NCBI RefSeq assembly: GCF_016917755.1
Contig: NZ_CP070326.1
Coordinates: 4,278,001-4,342,000 of the forward strand
Direction of reading: 5' to 3'
Length of the DNA stretch: 64,000 nucleotides
From: Streptomyces noursei
Lineage (GTDB): Bacteria > Actinomycetota > Actinomycetes > Streptomycetales > Streptomycetaceae
Position 1 is the stretch's first letter. Every line of letters begins with the position of its first letter. Shown here piece by piece: positions 47,073-55,678 of this stretch. The translations under genes were made by a program, and so were the position numbers. The notes beneath the pieces were generated by a model. It had not been told where the DNA came from. It searched no databases and was given only the letters and a program-made list of their open reading frames with translations.

Positions 47073-48449
47073 TCAGGGCCGCTCGGGCGTGAACTCCACC
47101 GGCAGGGTGCGCAGTCCGCGCATGATGAGCCCGCCGCGCCAGCGCAAATCATCAGGTTCCGCCGCAAGCCGGAGGTCCGGGAGTCGGGTCAACAGAGTGG
47201 CGAGCGCGGTCTGTCCTTCGAGGCGCGCCAGGGGTGCGCCGAGGCAGTAGTGGATGCCGTGCCCGTATCCCAGATGCGGGTTGTCACGCCGTGTGAGGTC
47301 GAGCACGTCAGGCTCGTCGAAGCGCGCCGGATCGCGGTCGGCGGCGGCCAGCACCACCAGGACCGGATCCCCCTCGGCGATCCGCGCTCCGCCCAGCGTC
47401 AGGTCCCGGGTCGCGTACCGCCAGGTGGCCAGCTCCACCGGCCCGTCGTAGCGGAGCAGCTCCTCGACGGCGGTGGCGAGCAGCTCGGTGTCGCCGGCCG
47501 CGATCGACTTCTGGAGCAGTTCGCGCTGGGCGGGGTGGCGGAGCAGCGCATAGATGCCGTTGCCGATCAGATTGACCGTGGTCTCAAATCCGGCAAACAG
47601 CAGCACAAAGCACATGGCGGCGGCCTCGTTCTCGGTGAGGTGCTCGCCGTGGTCGGAGGCCCGGATCAGGCCGGAGATCAGGTCGTCGCCGAGCGCGCCG
47701 CGCTTGCGGTGGATCAGCTCGGCCAGATAGGCCCGCATCTTCTTGACGGAGCGGGCGACCCCGCCGCGCGGCCCGCCGCCGTGCCGGATCATCATGCCCG
47801 CCCAGTCGCGGAAGTCGTCCTGGTCCTCGGGCGGGACGCCGAGCAGATCGCAGATCGCGTAGATCGGCAGCGGGAACGCGAACTCGTGGATGAGGTCCGC
47901 GCTCCCCCGCTCCGCGCCGCGCTGTTTTTCCATCATGGCGTCGATCAGGCGGTCGGTCAGCTCCTGTATGCGCGGCGCGAACGCGGCGACCCGGCGCGGG
48001 GTGAACGCCTTGGAGACCAGGCGGCGCAGCCGGGTGTGGTCCGGCGGGTCGATGTTCAGCAGGTGCGTCATCAGGTTGGCACTGCGTTCGCCCGGAATAC
48101 CCGTCTTGCCCTTTTTATGGGCGGCCTCGGAGTGGTGCACCGGGTTCTTCGACAGCCGGGCGTCGGCCAGCGCCTGCCGGGCGTCCGGATAACGGGTGAC
48201 CAGCCACGCCTCGACGCCGCTGGGCAGCCGGGTCCGGTGCACCGGCGCGTGCTCGCGCAGCCAGGCGTACGCCGGATACGGGTCGGCGGCGAACTCCCAG
48301 GAGAAGAGTGCGGGGGTGGGGCCGGCGGCGGCCGGAGACGGGGCCACCGGGCAACCGGTGGGCGGGTCGCCCGCCGGACGGGTGTCGGACCGGGTCTCCG
48401 GGTGGGAGTCGGACCGGGTCTCCTGGCGGGCGTCGGGCGTCTGATGCAC
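47073..48449 (-). CDS. Cytochrome P450 (CYP107-like)
   Basis: 458 aa from the GTG at 48449. I-helix motif LLFAGFETTVNLIGN (about residue 290), ExxR in VEELLRYDGPV, and heme-binding loop HLGYGHGIHYCLGAPLARLE with the axial Cys. The usual Phe at the start of FGxGxHxC is Leu here. The N-terminal 45 residues are variable; VAPSPAA onward aligns with soluble actinobacterial P450s. A TACGGT -10-like hexamer 6 nt before the GTG suggests a leaderless start. Substrate unknown; no redox partner is adjacent. Confidence 0.88.
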   Translation of the reverse strand: MHQTPDARQETRSDSHPETRSDTRPAGDPPTGCPVAPSPAAAGPTPALFSWEFAADPYPAYAWLREHAPVHRTRLPSGVEAWLVTRYPDARQALADARLSKNPVHHSEAAHKKGKTGIPGERSANLMTHLLNIDPPDHTRLRRLVSKAFTPRRVAAFAPRIQELTDRLIDAMMEKQRGAERGSADLIHEFAFPLPIYAICDLLGVPPEDQDDFRDWAGMMIRHGGGPRGGVARSVKKMRAYLAELIHRKRGALGDDLISGLIRASDHGEHLTENEAAAMCFVLLFAGFETTVNLIGNGIYALLRHPAQRELLQKSIAAGDTELLATAVEELLRYDGPVELATWRYATRDLTLGGARIAEGDPVLVVLAAADRDPARFDEPDVLDLTRRDNPHLGYGHGIHYCLGAPLARLEGQTALATLLTRLPDLRLAAEPDDLRWRGGLIMRGLRTLPVEFTPERP

Positions 48450-48498
48450 ATATCGACCGTAACCGGTGACACACCCGCCCCACCCCACCCTCAGGGCC

Positions 48499-49374
48499 TC
48501 ACCCCGTCTCCACGCCCAGCCCCGCCAGGAACGCCGCCGCGGCCGGCGACGGCCCCAGCCCGCTCCACACCACCCGCTCGGTCCGCTCCGGCGCCGGCCG
48601 CACCCGCACGGTCCGCAGCCCGGCCAGCCTGCCGGCGAACGCCTCCGGCACCATGCCGACGCCGAGTCCGGCCCGGACCAGCTCCGCCAGGAACTCCACG
48701 GTGGTCACCTCGAACGCCACCTCCGCCGTCAGCCCCGCCGCCCGGAACGCCTCCTCGCGCTGCCGGCGGGCCGCCGACCCCGCCGTGAAGTCCACCAGCG
48801 TCTCCCGGGCCACCCGCCCCAGCGTCGTCCACTCCCGCCCGGCCAACGGATGCTCCGGCGGCACCACCGCGACCAGTTCCCCGCGCGCCAGCACCTTCTC
48901 CCGGACCCCGACCGCGCGCGCCCCCGGCACCAGCCCGACGAACGCCACGTCCAGCGCGCCCTCCCGCACCCGCTCCAGCAGCGGATCGCTCATCTCCATC
49001 TGCAGGCTCACCCGGACCTTCGGGTACCTGGCGCGGAACGCCCCCAGCTCACGGGCGAGATCGATCGCCCCCACGGTGGAGATCGCCCCCACCGCCAGCC
49101 GCCCGCGCACCTCGCCGGTCACCGCCTCCACCTCCGCGCGGGCCCGCTCGGCGGCCTGGAGCGCCTGCCGGGCGACCGGAACGAAAGCTTCCCCGGCGGC
49201 GGTCAGCCGCACGCTCCGGCTCGTCCGGTGGAAGAGCCGCGCCCCCAACTCCTTCTCCAGGCGGGCGATCTGATGACTCAGCGCGGACTGCACCACATGA
49301 CAGCGCTCCGCGGCCCGGGTGAACCCACCCGTCTCGGCGACCGCGACGACATACCGCATCTGCTGGAGCTCCAT
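48499..49374 (-). CDS. LysR-family transcriptional regulator
   Basis: 291 aa. N-terminal HTH (residues 1-60: MELQQMRYVVAVAETGGFTR, CHVVQSALSHQIARLEKELG) and the periplasmic-binding-like effector domain beginning about residue 90 (GRLAVGAISTVGAIDLA). Divergent from the MFS gene with a 110-nt intergenic region that holds a direct repeat, the classic LysR-target arrangement. Confidence 0.92.
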   Translation of the reverse strand: MELQQMRYVVAVAETGGFTRAAERCHVVQSALSHQIARLEKELGARLFHRTSRSVRLTAAGEAFVPVARQALQAAERARAEVEAVTGEVRGRLAVGAISTVGAIDLARELGAFRARYPKVRVSLQMEMSDPLLERVREGALDVAFVGLVPGARAVGVREKVLARGELVAVVPPEHPLAGREWTTLGRVARETLVDFTAGSAARRQREEAFRAAGLTAEVAFEVTTVEFLAELVRAGLGVGMVPEAFAGRLAGLRTVRVRPAPERTERVVWSGLGPSPAAAAFLAGLGVETG

Positions 49375-49421
49375 GCGCGCGATCGTAGGCGCGCACCGCC
49401 CCCACCCTCCATCTCAATCCA

Positions 49422-49462
49422 CGATCGATGCGATGAAAACCATGTGTTGGACCGATCGATGC
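49422..49462. promoter_or_regulatory. Direct repeat CGATCGATGC in the LysR/MFS intergenic region
   Basis: Exact copies at 49422-49431 and 49453-49462 are 31 nt apart start to start, about three helical turns. Each copy holds an ATCGAT palindrome. Candidate regulator binding sites controlling both divergent genes. Confidence 0.5.
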
Positions 49463-49484
49463 CCTCGCCCCGATCCTTGACCCC

Positions 49485-50786
49485 ATGAGAACCACCGCAC
49501 ACGAAGGAAGCGGCCCGCAAACCGGTCCGGAGACCAGTCCGGAGACCGCCCCGGCCACGAGCTCCGGAGGCACCGCGGGCCACCCGACGGCGGCGCCGGC
49601 GCCCCGACTCGGCCGCGGCACCCTGCTCCTGATGTCCGTCGCCACCGGCCTCGCGGTCGCCGGCAACTACTTCGCCCAACCCCTCCTGGACGTCATAGGT
49701 CGCGACCTCCACCTCTCCACCGGCACCGCCGCACTGGTCGTCACCGTCGCCCAGACCGGCTACGGGCTCGGCCTGCTCCTCCTCGTCCCCCTCGGCGACC
49801 TCCTGGAACGCCGCCGCCTCGCGGTCGTCCTCTGCACCCTGACCGCCGTCTTCCTCACCGTGACCGCGAGCGCCCCGAACGGCACGCTGCTGCTCGTCGG
49901 CACCGCCCTGACCGGTCTCAGCTCCGTGGCCGCCCAGGTCGTCATGCCGTTCGCGGCCACCCTGTCCGCCCCCGCCGAACGGGGCCGGACCGTCGGCACC
50001 GTCATGACCGGCCTGCTGCTCGGCATCCTGCTCGCCCGCACCGCCGCCGGCCTGCTGGCCGAACTCGGCGGCTGGCGCACCGTCTACTGGGTCAACGCCG
50101 CCCTGATGCTGCTGATCGCACTCCTGCTGCGGCTGCGCCTGCCGACCCTGCGCACCAGCGCCGGACTGCGCTACCCGGCCCTGCTCCGCTCGACGCTGAC
50201 GCTGTTCGCCCACGAGCCGGTGCTGCGCTGGCGGGCGGCGCTCGGCGCCCTGACCTTCGCCGCCTTCAGCGTGCTGTGGACCGCGGCGGCCTTCCTGCTG
50301 TCCGGCCCCGCCTACGGCTGGCAGGAGTCGACGATCGGCCTGCTGGGACTGGTCGGCGCGGCCGGTTCGCTCGCCGCCTCGACGGCCGGCCGGCTGGCCG
50401 ACCGGGGACTGGCGCACCGCGTCAGCGGCGTCTGCGCGGTCCTGCTCCTGGGCTCCTGGGGCCTGCTCGCGGCCGGCGGCACCGGCGGCGGCTGGTCGCT
50501 GACCGCCCTGCTGGCCGGGGTGGTCGTGCTGGACCTCGCCGTCCAGGCCGTGCACGTCAGCAACCAGAACCTGATCTACGGCGTCCGCCCCGAGGCCCGC
50601 AACCGCCTCAACTCGGCCTACATGACCAGCTACTTCGCCGGCGGCGCGGCGGGCTCCGCACTGACGTCGATGCTCTGGGGCCTGGGCGGCTGGGCCGGCG
50701 TCTGCACCCTGGGAGCGGGACTGTCGGCGGCCGCCGTGGGGGTGTGGACGGCGGAGCGGCTCAGGCGGAGAACTCCCCGCCCCTGA
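49485..50786 (+). CDS. MFS transporter (DHA-type)
   Basis: 433 aa with about 12 TM helices after a 45-residue polar N-terminus. Features: NYFAQPLLDVIGRDL at helix 1, the loop 2-3 region GDLLERRRLAVVL, and VNAALMLLIALLLRLRLP before the central loop. Similar to YnfM/YdhP-like exporters that are partnered with LysR regulators. The last 26 nt overlap the convergent DUF397 gene. Confidence 0.9.
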   Translation: MRTTAHEGSGPQTGPETSPETAPATSSGGTAGHPTAAPAPRLGRGTLLLMSVATGLAVAGNYFAQPLLDVIGRDLHLSTGTAALVVTVAQTGYGLGLLLLVPLGDLLERRRLAVVLCTLTAVFLTVTASAPNGTLLLVGTALTGLSSVAAQVVMPFAATLSAPAERGRTVGTVMTGLLLGILLARTAAGLLAELGGWRTVYWVNAALMLLIALLLRLRLPTLRTSAGLRYPALLRSTLTLFAHEPVLRWRAALGALTFAAFSVLWTAAAFLLSGPAYGWQESTIGLLGLVGAAGSLAASTAGRLADRGLAHRVSGVCAVLLLGSWGLLAAGGTGGGWSLTALLAGVVVLDLAVQAVHVSNQNLIYGVRPEARNRLNSAYMTSYFAGGAAGSALTSMLWGLGGWAGVCTLGAGLSAAAVGVWTAERLRRRTPRP

Positions 50787-50985
50787 CGGCGGTTACGAAC
50801 GCCGACCAGCTTGCGGCGGGGAAGATCAGCGCGGGGCCGGTGGGGCGCTTGCTGTCGCGGACGGGGATGTGGGCGTGGCCGCGGGCGACCTCAAGGCATT
50901 CGCCTTGATCACCACCACTGTGACTGGACTTGTACCACCCGGCGAGGGTGGACGAGTCGAAAACGATGCCCTTAGTGCTGACCAT
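50761..50985 (-). CDS. DUF397 protein
   Basis: 74 aa from the ATG with AGAGGAA 8 nt upstream. DUF397 core: TLAGWYKSSHSGGDQGECLEVA, then VRDSKRPTGPALIFPAASWSAFV. Usually paired with a Scr1/WhiJ-type XRE regulator, as here: the XRE gene ends 14 nt inside this gene. Such pairs modulate development and may behave like toxin-antitoxin modules. Confidence 0.9.
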   Translation of the reverse strand: MVSTKGIVFDSSTLAGWYKSSHSGGDQGECLEVARGHAHIPVRDSKRPTGPALIFPAASWSAFVTAVRGGEFSA

Positions 50986-51796
50986 GCGCGTGTTCCTCTG
51001 CTGCTGCCCTGACAAGGGCCAGTGACTCCTGCTGCGACAACGCGTCGCTCAGGGCCAGAGCGTAGGCCGTCTGGCAGGCACTCACCAGGGCCGGATCATC
51101 CATCAAGTTCCCGGTCACGAAGCCCTCGACGTACGACACGGGAGCCGCGTCCTCGAAACTCATGAGCGTGAGCAAACTCTGTTGGAGCGCATGTGCCCCC
51201 ACGTTGTACGGCAGGACGTGTAGGCGCAGCCGCCCCTCCTCAGTCATGTCCGCGATCCTGTGCAACTGCTCGGCCATGACCTGCGGGCCGCCGACGGGGC
51301 GCCGGAGGACGGCCTCATCGAGCAACGTCCAGGCGACAGGCCGCATCGGCCCGTCGAGGATGCGGCGGCGTTTCGTTCGGATGACGACGAACTCATCAAG
51401 CTCCTCGGCCGTGTAGTTCGGCCGGTACGCGCGAAACAGGGCGCCTGCGTAGTCGTCGGTCTGGAGCACACCGGGGACCAACGTCAGCGCGAAGTACTGG
51501 ATCAACGTGGCTTGTTGCTCCAACTCGGCCACCGCCGCGAAATGGTCGGTGTACTTCGACTCCAGGTCCTCCAACCACCGAACGAAGAACCCGTCCGCCC
51601 CCAGCGCCCGGTCGATCCGCTGCGCGTCATCCGGCTTCGGAAGTCGCCTGCCCGCCTCGAAATGACTGATCAGCGTCGGCGAACACACCACACGCTCGCT
51701 CAGCGCCTCCTGCGTCATGTGGGCCGCGACGCGCCGGATCCTCAGCTCCTCGCCGTACTTCTCCCTGGGGGTACGTGGCCGGCTGTCCTTATCCAT
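50972..51796 (-). CDS. XRE-family regulator with DUF5753/Scr1 domain (WhiJ-like)
   Basis: 274 aa. HTH residues about 12-70 (YGEELRIRRVAAHMTQEALS, SPTLISHFEAGRRLP) and a C-terminal DUF5753 domain (about 95-265: TLVPGVLQTDDYAGALFRAY, LRLHVLPYNVGAHALQQSLL). Overlaps and presumably controls the DUF397 gene. Divergent from the small gene at 51934. Confidence 0.92.
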   Translation of the reverse strand: MDKDSRPRTPREKYGEELRIRRVAAHMTQEALSERVVCSPTLISHFEAGRRLPKPDDAQRIDRALGADGFFVRWLEDLESKYTDHFAAVAELEQQATLIQYFALTLVPGVLQTDDYAGALFRAYRPNYTAEELDEFVVIRTKRRRILDGPMRPVAWTLLDEAVLRRPVGGPQVMAEQLHRIADMTEEGRLRLHVLPYNVGAHALQQSLLTLMSFEDAAPVSYVEGFVTGNLMDDPALVSACQTAYALALSDALSQQESLALVRAAAEEHAHGQH

Positions 51797-51933
51797 GGGC
51801 TAACTCCCCGAGTTGAAAGGTGCGTTGTCAGGCTCGCCCTACTACCAGCGTAGCCAGAACAGACCCCACCCTGTGAGGGAAAGGCCACACAGCGTGAAGA
51901 AGCGCTGAACCCTCGCACGGAGGTTGACGACAT

Positions 51934-52290
51934 ATGACCGAGCCTGATCGGGGGCTCATGGACGGCGGGCGGCTTCTACCGTGGTCCAGCCCGGAGGGGA
52001 AGCCCTGTTACCTCCTCGCGGGCGACGGGACGGGATATGTCTCCCGCATGGCCGACCGGGTGGAGGCGGAACAGCTCGACTCGGCGGCCCTGCTCATCGA
52101 GGAGGCTCGGCAGGTCCTTCGCGAACGGACCTGGACACCCGGCGAAATCCATCTGCTCGCCGCCGACTTGACCGCATCGCTCAGCAATGTGCGCCGGGTG
52201 GCGGTGAGCCGGGGCGCCCGCCTGCCCGCGCCCGCCGAGGACTTCCCCGACCGGGCGATCGCCGAGCGGGGCGGGGCCCGTCCCGCCTGA
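51934..52290 (+). CDS. Small conserved actinobacterial protein next to XRE/DUF397
   Basis: 118 aa. The N-terminal half (RLLPWSSPEGKPCYLLAGDGTGYVSRMADRVE) and helical C-terminal half (AALLIEEARQVLRERTWTPG) form a pattern repeatedly seen divergent from XRE-DUF397 pairs (recalled). No catalytic motif. GGAGG is 8 nt before the ATG. Confidence 0.75.
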   Translation: MTEPDRGLMDGGRLLPWSSPEGKPCYLLAGDGTGYVSRMADRVEAEQLDSAALLIEEARQVLRERTWTPGEIHLLAADLTASLSNVRRVAVSRGARLPAPAEDFPDRAIAERGGARPA

Positions 52291-52409
52291 GCCGACGGGC
52301 TCGGTCCGCTAGCCGGCCGGTGCACGAGACCGCCCGGCCGGAAAGCGGGCGGCCAGTGGAACTTTCCCGTTCTGGACCGACAGACGGATGCCGAGGCAAG
52401 GGGGCGAGA

Positions 52410-52616
52410 ATGCTACGCAAGCTGTCGGGTGACCCGGATTGCAAGAACGGCACATGCCCGACCCTGTGGGGTACGGAAGACACTCAGAACCACGCGGTGC
52501 AGGGATACGTCATCACGGATCCGGAACGGCTTTCGCAGCTCGATTTGCCCGAGGGAGAAACGGCCGTGATGGTTCCTTCCGCGGTCCTGGAGGAGGATTT
52601 CCGTGCTCACTGCTGA
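52410..52616 (+). CDS. Small protein preceding the DUF6879 gene
   Basis: 68 aa with GGGGG just before the ATG. Contains CKNGTCPTLW (two Cys) and ITDPERLSQLDLPEGETAVMV. It overlaps the next gene by 14 nt. Pairs of this kind are common in Streptomyces genomes; function unknown. Confidence 0.75.
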   Translation: MLRKLSGDPDCKNGTCPTLWGTEDTQNHAVQGYVITDPERLSQLDLPEGETAVMVPSAVLEEDFRAHC

Positions 52617-53112
52617 GGAGTTCGGCCGACTCTTTGAGACCTTCGAGCGGACGGCCTTCCGGTTGGAAACCCTCGCGGTGTACGACGTCCAAGAAGAGCA
52701 TGAAGAGTTCGAAGCGTTCCTGGCCGGGAAGCCCATGCCGCCAGGGTGGCACCACAACCCTTGGGTGCGTTCCATGACGAACCGAGGGAAGTCCGTCTCC
52801 CGCGTGCACGTCCTTCGCTCACCACTGACGGACTATCTCCGCTACGAACTGGCGGCATACCCGGGGAACATCACAGCGGGCGAATCCATCGGTGTCATCG
52901 ACCTCGCGGAGCAAGAGGTGTCCGGCTTGCCGGATCACGACTTCTGGCTCTTTGACGACACCGACGCCTACCGTATGCACTACACCGAAGCCGGGCAGTT
53001 CACCGGGGCGGAACTCCTCCCCCGCAACCGGCTCGCCGATTATCGGCGCTACCGGGACACCGCCCAAGCCCACGCCGTCCCGTTCGCGGAGTACTGGAGC
53101 CGGCACCACTGA
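52603..53112 (+). CDS. DUF6879-type protein
   Basis: 169 aa, GTG start with GGAGGAGG. Core features: FGRLFETFERTAFRLETLAVYD, EEHEEFEAFLAG, then RVHVLRSPLTDYLRYELAAYPGN and DFWLFDDTDAYRMHYTEAGQF. This Asp-rich pattern is the DUF6879 signature, found with XRE regulators. Probably one partner of a small regulatory or conflict module; the biochemical role is unknown. Confidence 0.85.
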   Translation: MLTAEEFGRLFETFERTAFRLETLAVYDVQEEHEEFEAFLAGKPMPPGWHHNPWVRSMTNRGKSVSRVHVLRSPLTDYLRYELAAYPGNITAGESIGVIDLAEQEVSGLPDHDFWLFDDTDAYRMHYTEAGQFTGAELLPRNRLADYRRYRDTAQAHAVPFAEYWSRHH

Positions 53113-53285
53113 CCCGAGGGCAGTTGATTCCCGGCCTGCTCCAGACCCCGGAATACGTCATTGCCGTATGGCTGTCGCGGAGTGGTCGGCACGTGACGGA
53201 TACGGAGACGGTCCTGCCACCTTCGGAGGCCGAGTTGCTGAGCGAGCGGCTTACGACTGCGGTCTGGTGCCCAGGCTCTCGCATT
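53109..53285 (+). pseudogene. Fragment of a second Scr1/DUF5753-type regulator
   Basis: Right after the DUF6879 gene, one frame reads RGQLIPGLLQTPEYVIAVWL and SEAELLSERLTTAVW, the start of a DUF5753 domain (compare VPGVLQTDDYAGAL in the intact regulator at 50972-51796). No HTH precedes it and the match ends after about 55 residues. Confidence 0.6.
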
Positions 53286-53344
53286 CCGTCTGAGGCGCCC
53301 TTTCCCCGGGCTGCCCTTGCCCATCCCACCCACGCGGGGAAGCG

Positions 53345-55639
53345 CTACCCGTACGACTCCCCGAGGGCCCGCTTGGCGCCGAGGTGGCCCAGGTCGGCGG
53401 CCTTGCGGTACCAGGCAGTGGCCTCGGCAGTGTCGCCCTCCTTCTTGTGGAGCTCGGCGAGGCGGAACGCGCCGTAGGCGTCGCCCAGTTCGTAGCCCTT
53501 GAGGTACCAGGGGCGGGCCTCGTCGGCGCGGTCGCGCTCTTCGAGGAGTACGCCGAGATTGGTGGCGTCCAGCGCCCGGCCCCTTTCGGCGCCGTAATGG
53601 ATGTCATCCAGCGCCCTGTCCACCGTCTCCACTCGGCGGGGTTCCGTGTGGTTCTCCTTCCGGACGTAATCCGCGAGTACTGACGAGGCCCACACGTCGC
53701 CCGCGTCGGCGGCGCGACGCAGCCATACCGTGGCGGACTCGTTGTCGTTCCATATCTGGTTCACCCTCGCCATGCTCGCGGCGACCGGTGCGTACCCAGC
53801 GTCGACCGCCCTCAGATAGCTGTCGAAGGCGTCGTCCACGTCTCCCCTGCCCAGTTGCAGGTCGCCGAACAGATGCGCGGCCTCCCCGCTTCCGCCCTCC
53901 ATCCCCGCCTTCAGCCAACGTGCCGCCCGCTTCCGCAGCAGCTTCCCCAGCAACGTCGCCGCCTCGGTGTCCCCCGCTTCCGCGGCGGTCTCCAGGAAGG
54001 GCTCGGCCGACTTGCCCTCGCCACGCTCGGCGAGCATCCGGCCGAGCCGGCCCGCCGACTGCGGCTCCCCGGCCTCGGCCGCCCGCCGGAACCAGCGCTC
54101 GGCTTCGTCCCCCTCCCCCAGCGAATCGGCGAGCAGGCCAAGGTTGTGGAGGGCGGAGGTGTCCCCGGCGTCGGCGGCACGCTGGAAGGCGACTCGTGCC
54201 CTTGCCGCGATCTCGGCGTAGTCGTACGCCCCGTCCGTGCGGGCCACCTCCAGGGCGCAGCCCCACACCGGACCGGGGACGTCCGGCAGTTCCTCGTGCC
54301 GGCCCGTCGCCTCGACGAGGATCGGCGCGGCCCTCCAGGTGTCCCCCGTGACCCGGTCCAGCAGTCGCAACAGCCCGTACCGTCGCCCCACCGCCCACGC
54401 GCGGGCGTCGTCGGCCGACTCCCGCTCCATGCCGGTCACGTCCGCGTACCCCTCGTGGACCTTGAGGAGCAGGTCCATGGGAAGCCGGCCGGTGAGGCCA
54501 CAGCGGGCGAGGTCGAGCGCGGCGCGGACCAGGGCGTGGCCGCGCGGGTGGCGATCGGCGCGGCGGGCGCGCCACCACTCGTCCCAGAGGAGGGGGCTCA
54601 GGGCGAGGTACGCGGCAACGCCCTCCGGCCCACTGGACGAGACGGCACCTATCAGGCGCGGATCTCCGGTGCGTGCGGCCTCCCCCGCCAGCCGCTCCCG
54701 CTCCGCCGGGCTCCACTCCCGCGCCAGTTCGACGATCTGGGCCACGTCGAGGACCCGGCCACCGGGCTGGGCGCGGCAGGCGTCGTAGACGTCCTCCCGC
54801 ATGGTGGCGACCACGACGACCTTCAGGGCCGCCAACTGGGCCAGCAGGCGCGGCTCCAGTCCGCCCTCGCCGAGGTGTTCGTCGAGGTCGTCGAGCCAGA
54901 TGAGGTAGCGCTCCGGGCGGCCTTGCAACAGGGCGGGCAGGCCGCGCAGGTCCGTGCCGCGGGGCGGGGCGAACACCCGGCGGCCGGCCGGTCCCCTGGC
55001 CATCGCCGCCAGCGCCGTGCGCGACTTGCCGGTGAACGGCTCGCCGAGCAGCAGCACCAGCCCGCCGCCCTCGCGCGCCCGTCCCAGCGCCGCGTCGAGG
55101 TCGTGATCGCGGTCGCGGAGGACGTAGGGAGGGAGGGGCGGGTGCAGACGAACACGGTGGGTGGGGCGCACCCCGAAGGCGATCGGGTCCAGGTCCGCGG
55201 CCGTGGGCCAGCTCTCCGGGTCGGGGAGGGCGCCGGGGAAGCCGGCAGCCGTGATGGTGATGCCGCTGATGGCGTTCGCCTGGATCACGGGGCCGAGGGT
55301 GGTGCCGCCGGAGACGATGTTGCGGACGGCGGCGGGGGCCCCGTTGGAGCTGTGAGGCATGGCGGGTGCGGGCTCCGACAACTCGTCGACGAGGGAGCGG
55401 AGTTCGGTTTCCGCCCCAGGGGCATGCTCCAGCAGTTCGTACAGGAAGTACCACCACGAGGGCAGGAGCTCCGGGGCGTCGGCATCCGGCCCGTGCGGCA
55501 TCTCGGGGAGCAACGTGGCGTCGTCGTCCTGCACGCGGCGGCACATCTCCACCAGGCGCCCCCGGACGTCATCCCATGCCTGGGTGCCCGCCGCGCGGCC
55601 GATCACTCTCGCCGCCCGCTCCACCAACTCCTCGTCCAC
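53345..55639 (-). CDS. STAND-like P-loop NTPase with Sel1/TPR repeats
   Basis: 764 aa from a GTG with GGGGGAGGGG upstream. A small N-terminal helical domain (residues 1-90) comes first. Next is the peptide NIVSGGTTLGPVIQANAISG (107-126), of the kind that links effector and NTPase modules in actinobacterial conflict proteins. P-loop domain: Walker A GEPFTGKS (199-206), Walker B YLIWLDDLD (245-253), sensor-like VVVVATMRED. A helical winged region runs to about 460, followed by six or more Sel1-like repeats (SALHNLGLLADSLGEGDEAE, WYLKGYELGDAYGAFRLAEL). Soluble. A defence or signalling role is inferred from architecture. Confidence 0.82.
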   Translation of the reverse strand: MDEELVERAARVIGRAAGTQAWDDVRGRLVEMCRRVQDDDATLLPEMPHGPDADAPELLPSWWYFLYELLEHAPGAETELRSLVDELSEPAPAMPHSSNGAPAAVRNIVSGGTTLGPVIQANAISGITITAAGFPGALPDPESWPTAADLDPIAFGVRPTHRVRLHPPLPPYVLRDRDHDLDAALGRAREGGGLVLLLGEPFTGKSRTALAAMARGPAGRRVFAPPRGTDLRGLPALLQGRPERYLIWLDDLDEHLGEGGLEPRLLAQLAALKVVVVATMREDVYDACRAQPGGRVLDVAQIVELAREWSPAERERLAGEAARTGDPRLIGAVSSSGPEGVAAYLALSPLLWDEWWRARRADRHPRGHALVRAALDLARCGLTGRLPMDLLLKVHEGYADVTGMERESADDARAWAVGRRYGLLRLLDRVTGDTWRAAPILVEATGRHEELPDVPGPVWGCALEVARTDGAYDYAEIAARARVAFQRAADAGDTSALHNLGLLADSLGEGDEAERWFRRAAEAGEPQSAGRLGRMLAERGEGKSAEPFLETAAEAGDTEAATLLGKLLRKRAARWLKAGMEGGSGEAAHLFGDLQLGRGDVDDAFDSYLRAVDAGYAPVAASMARVNQIWNDNESATVWLRRAADAGDVWASSVLADYVRKENHTEPRRVETVDRALDDIHYGAERGRALDATNLGVLLEERDRADEARPWYLKGYELGDAYGAFRLAELHKKEGDTAEATAWYRKAADLGHLGAKRALGESYG

Positions 55640-55678
55640 CCAGGCCCCTCCCCCTCAACTCCCAGTCCCCCAACGGTA

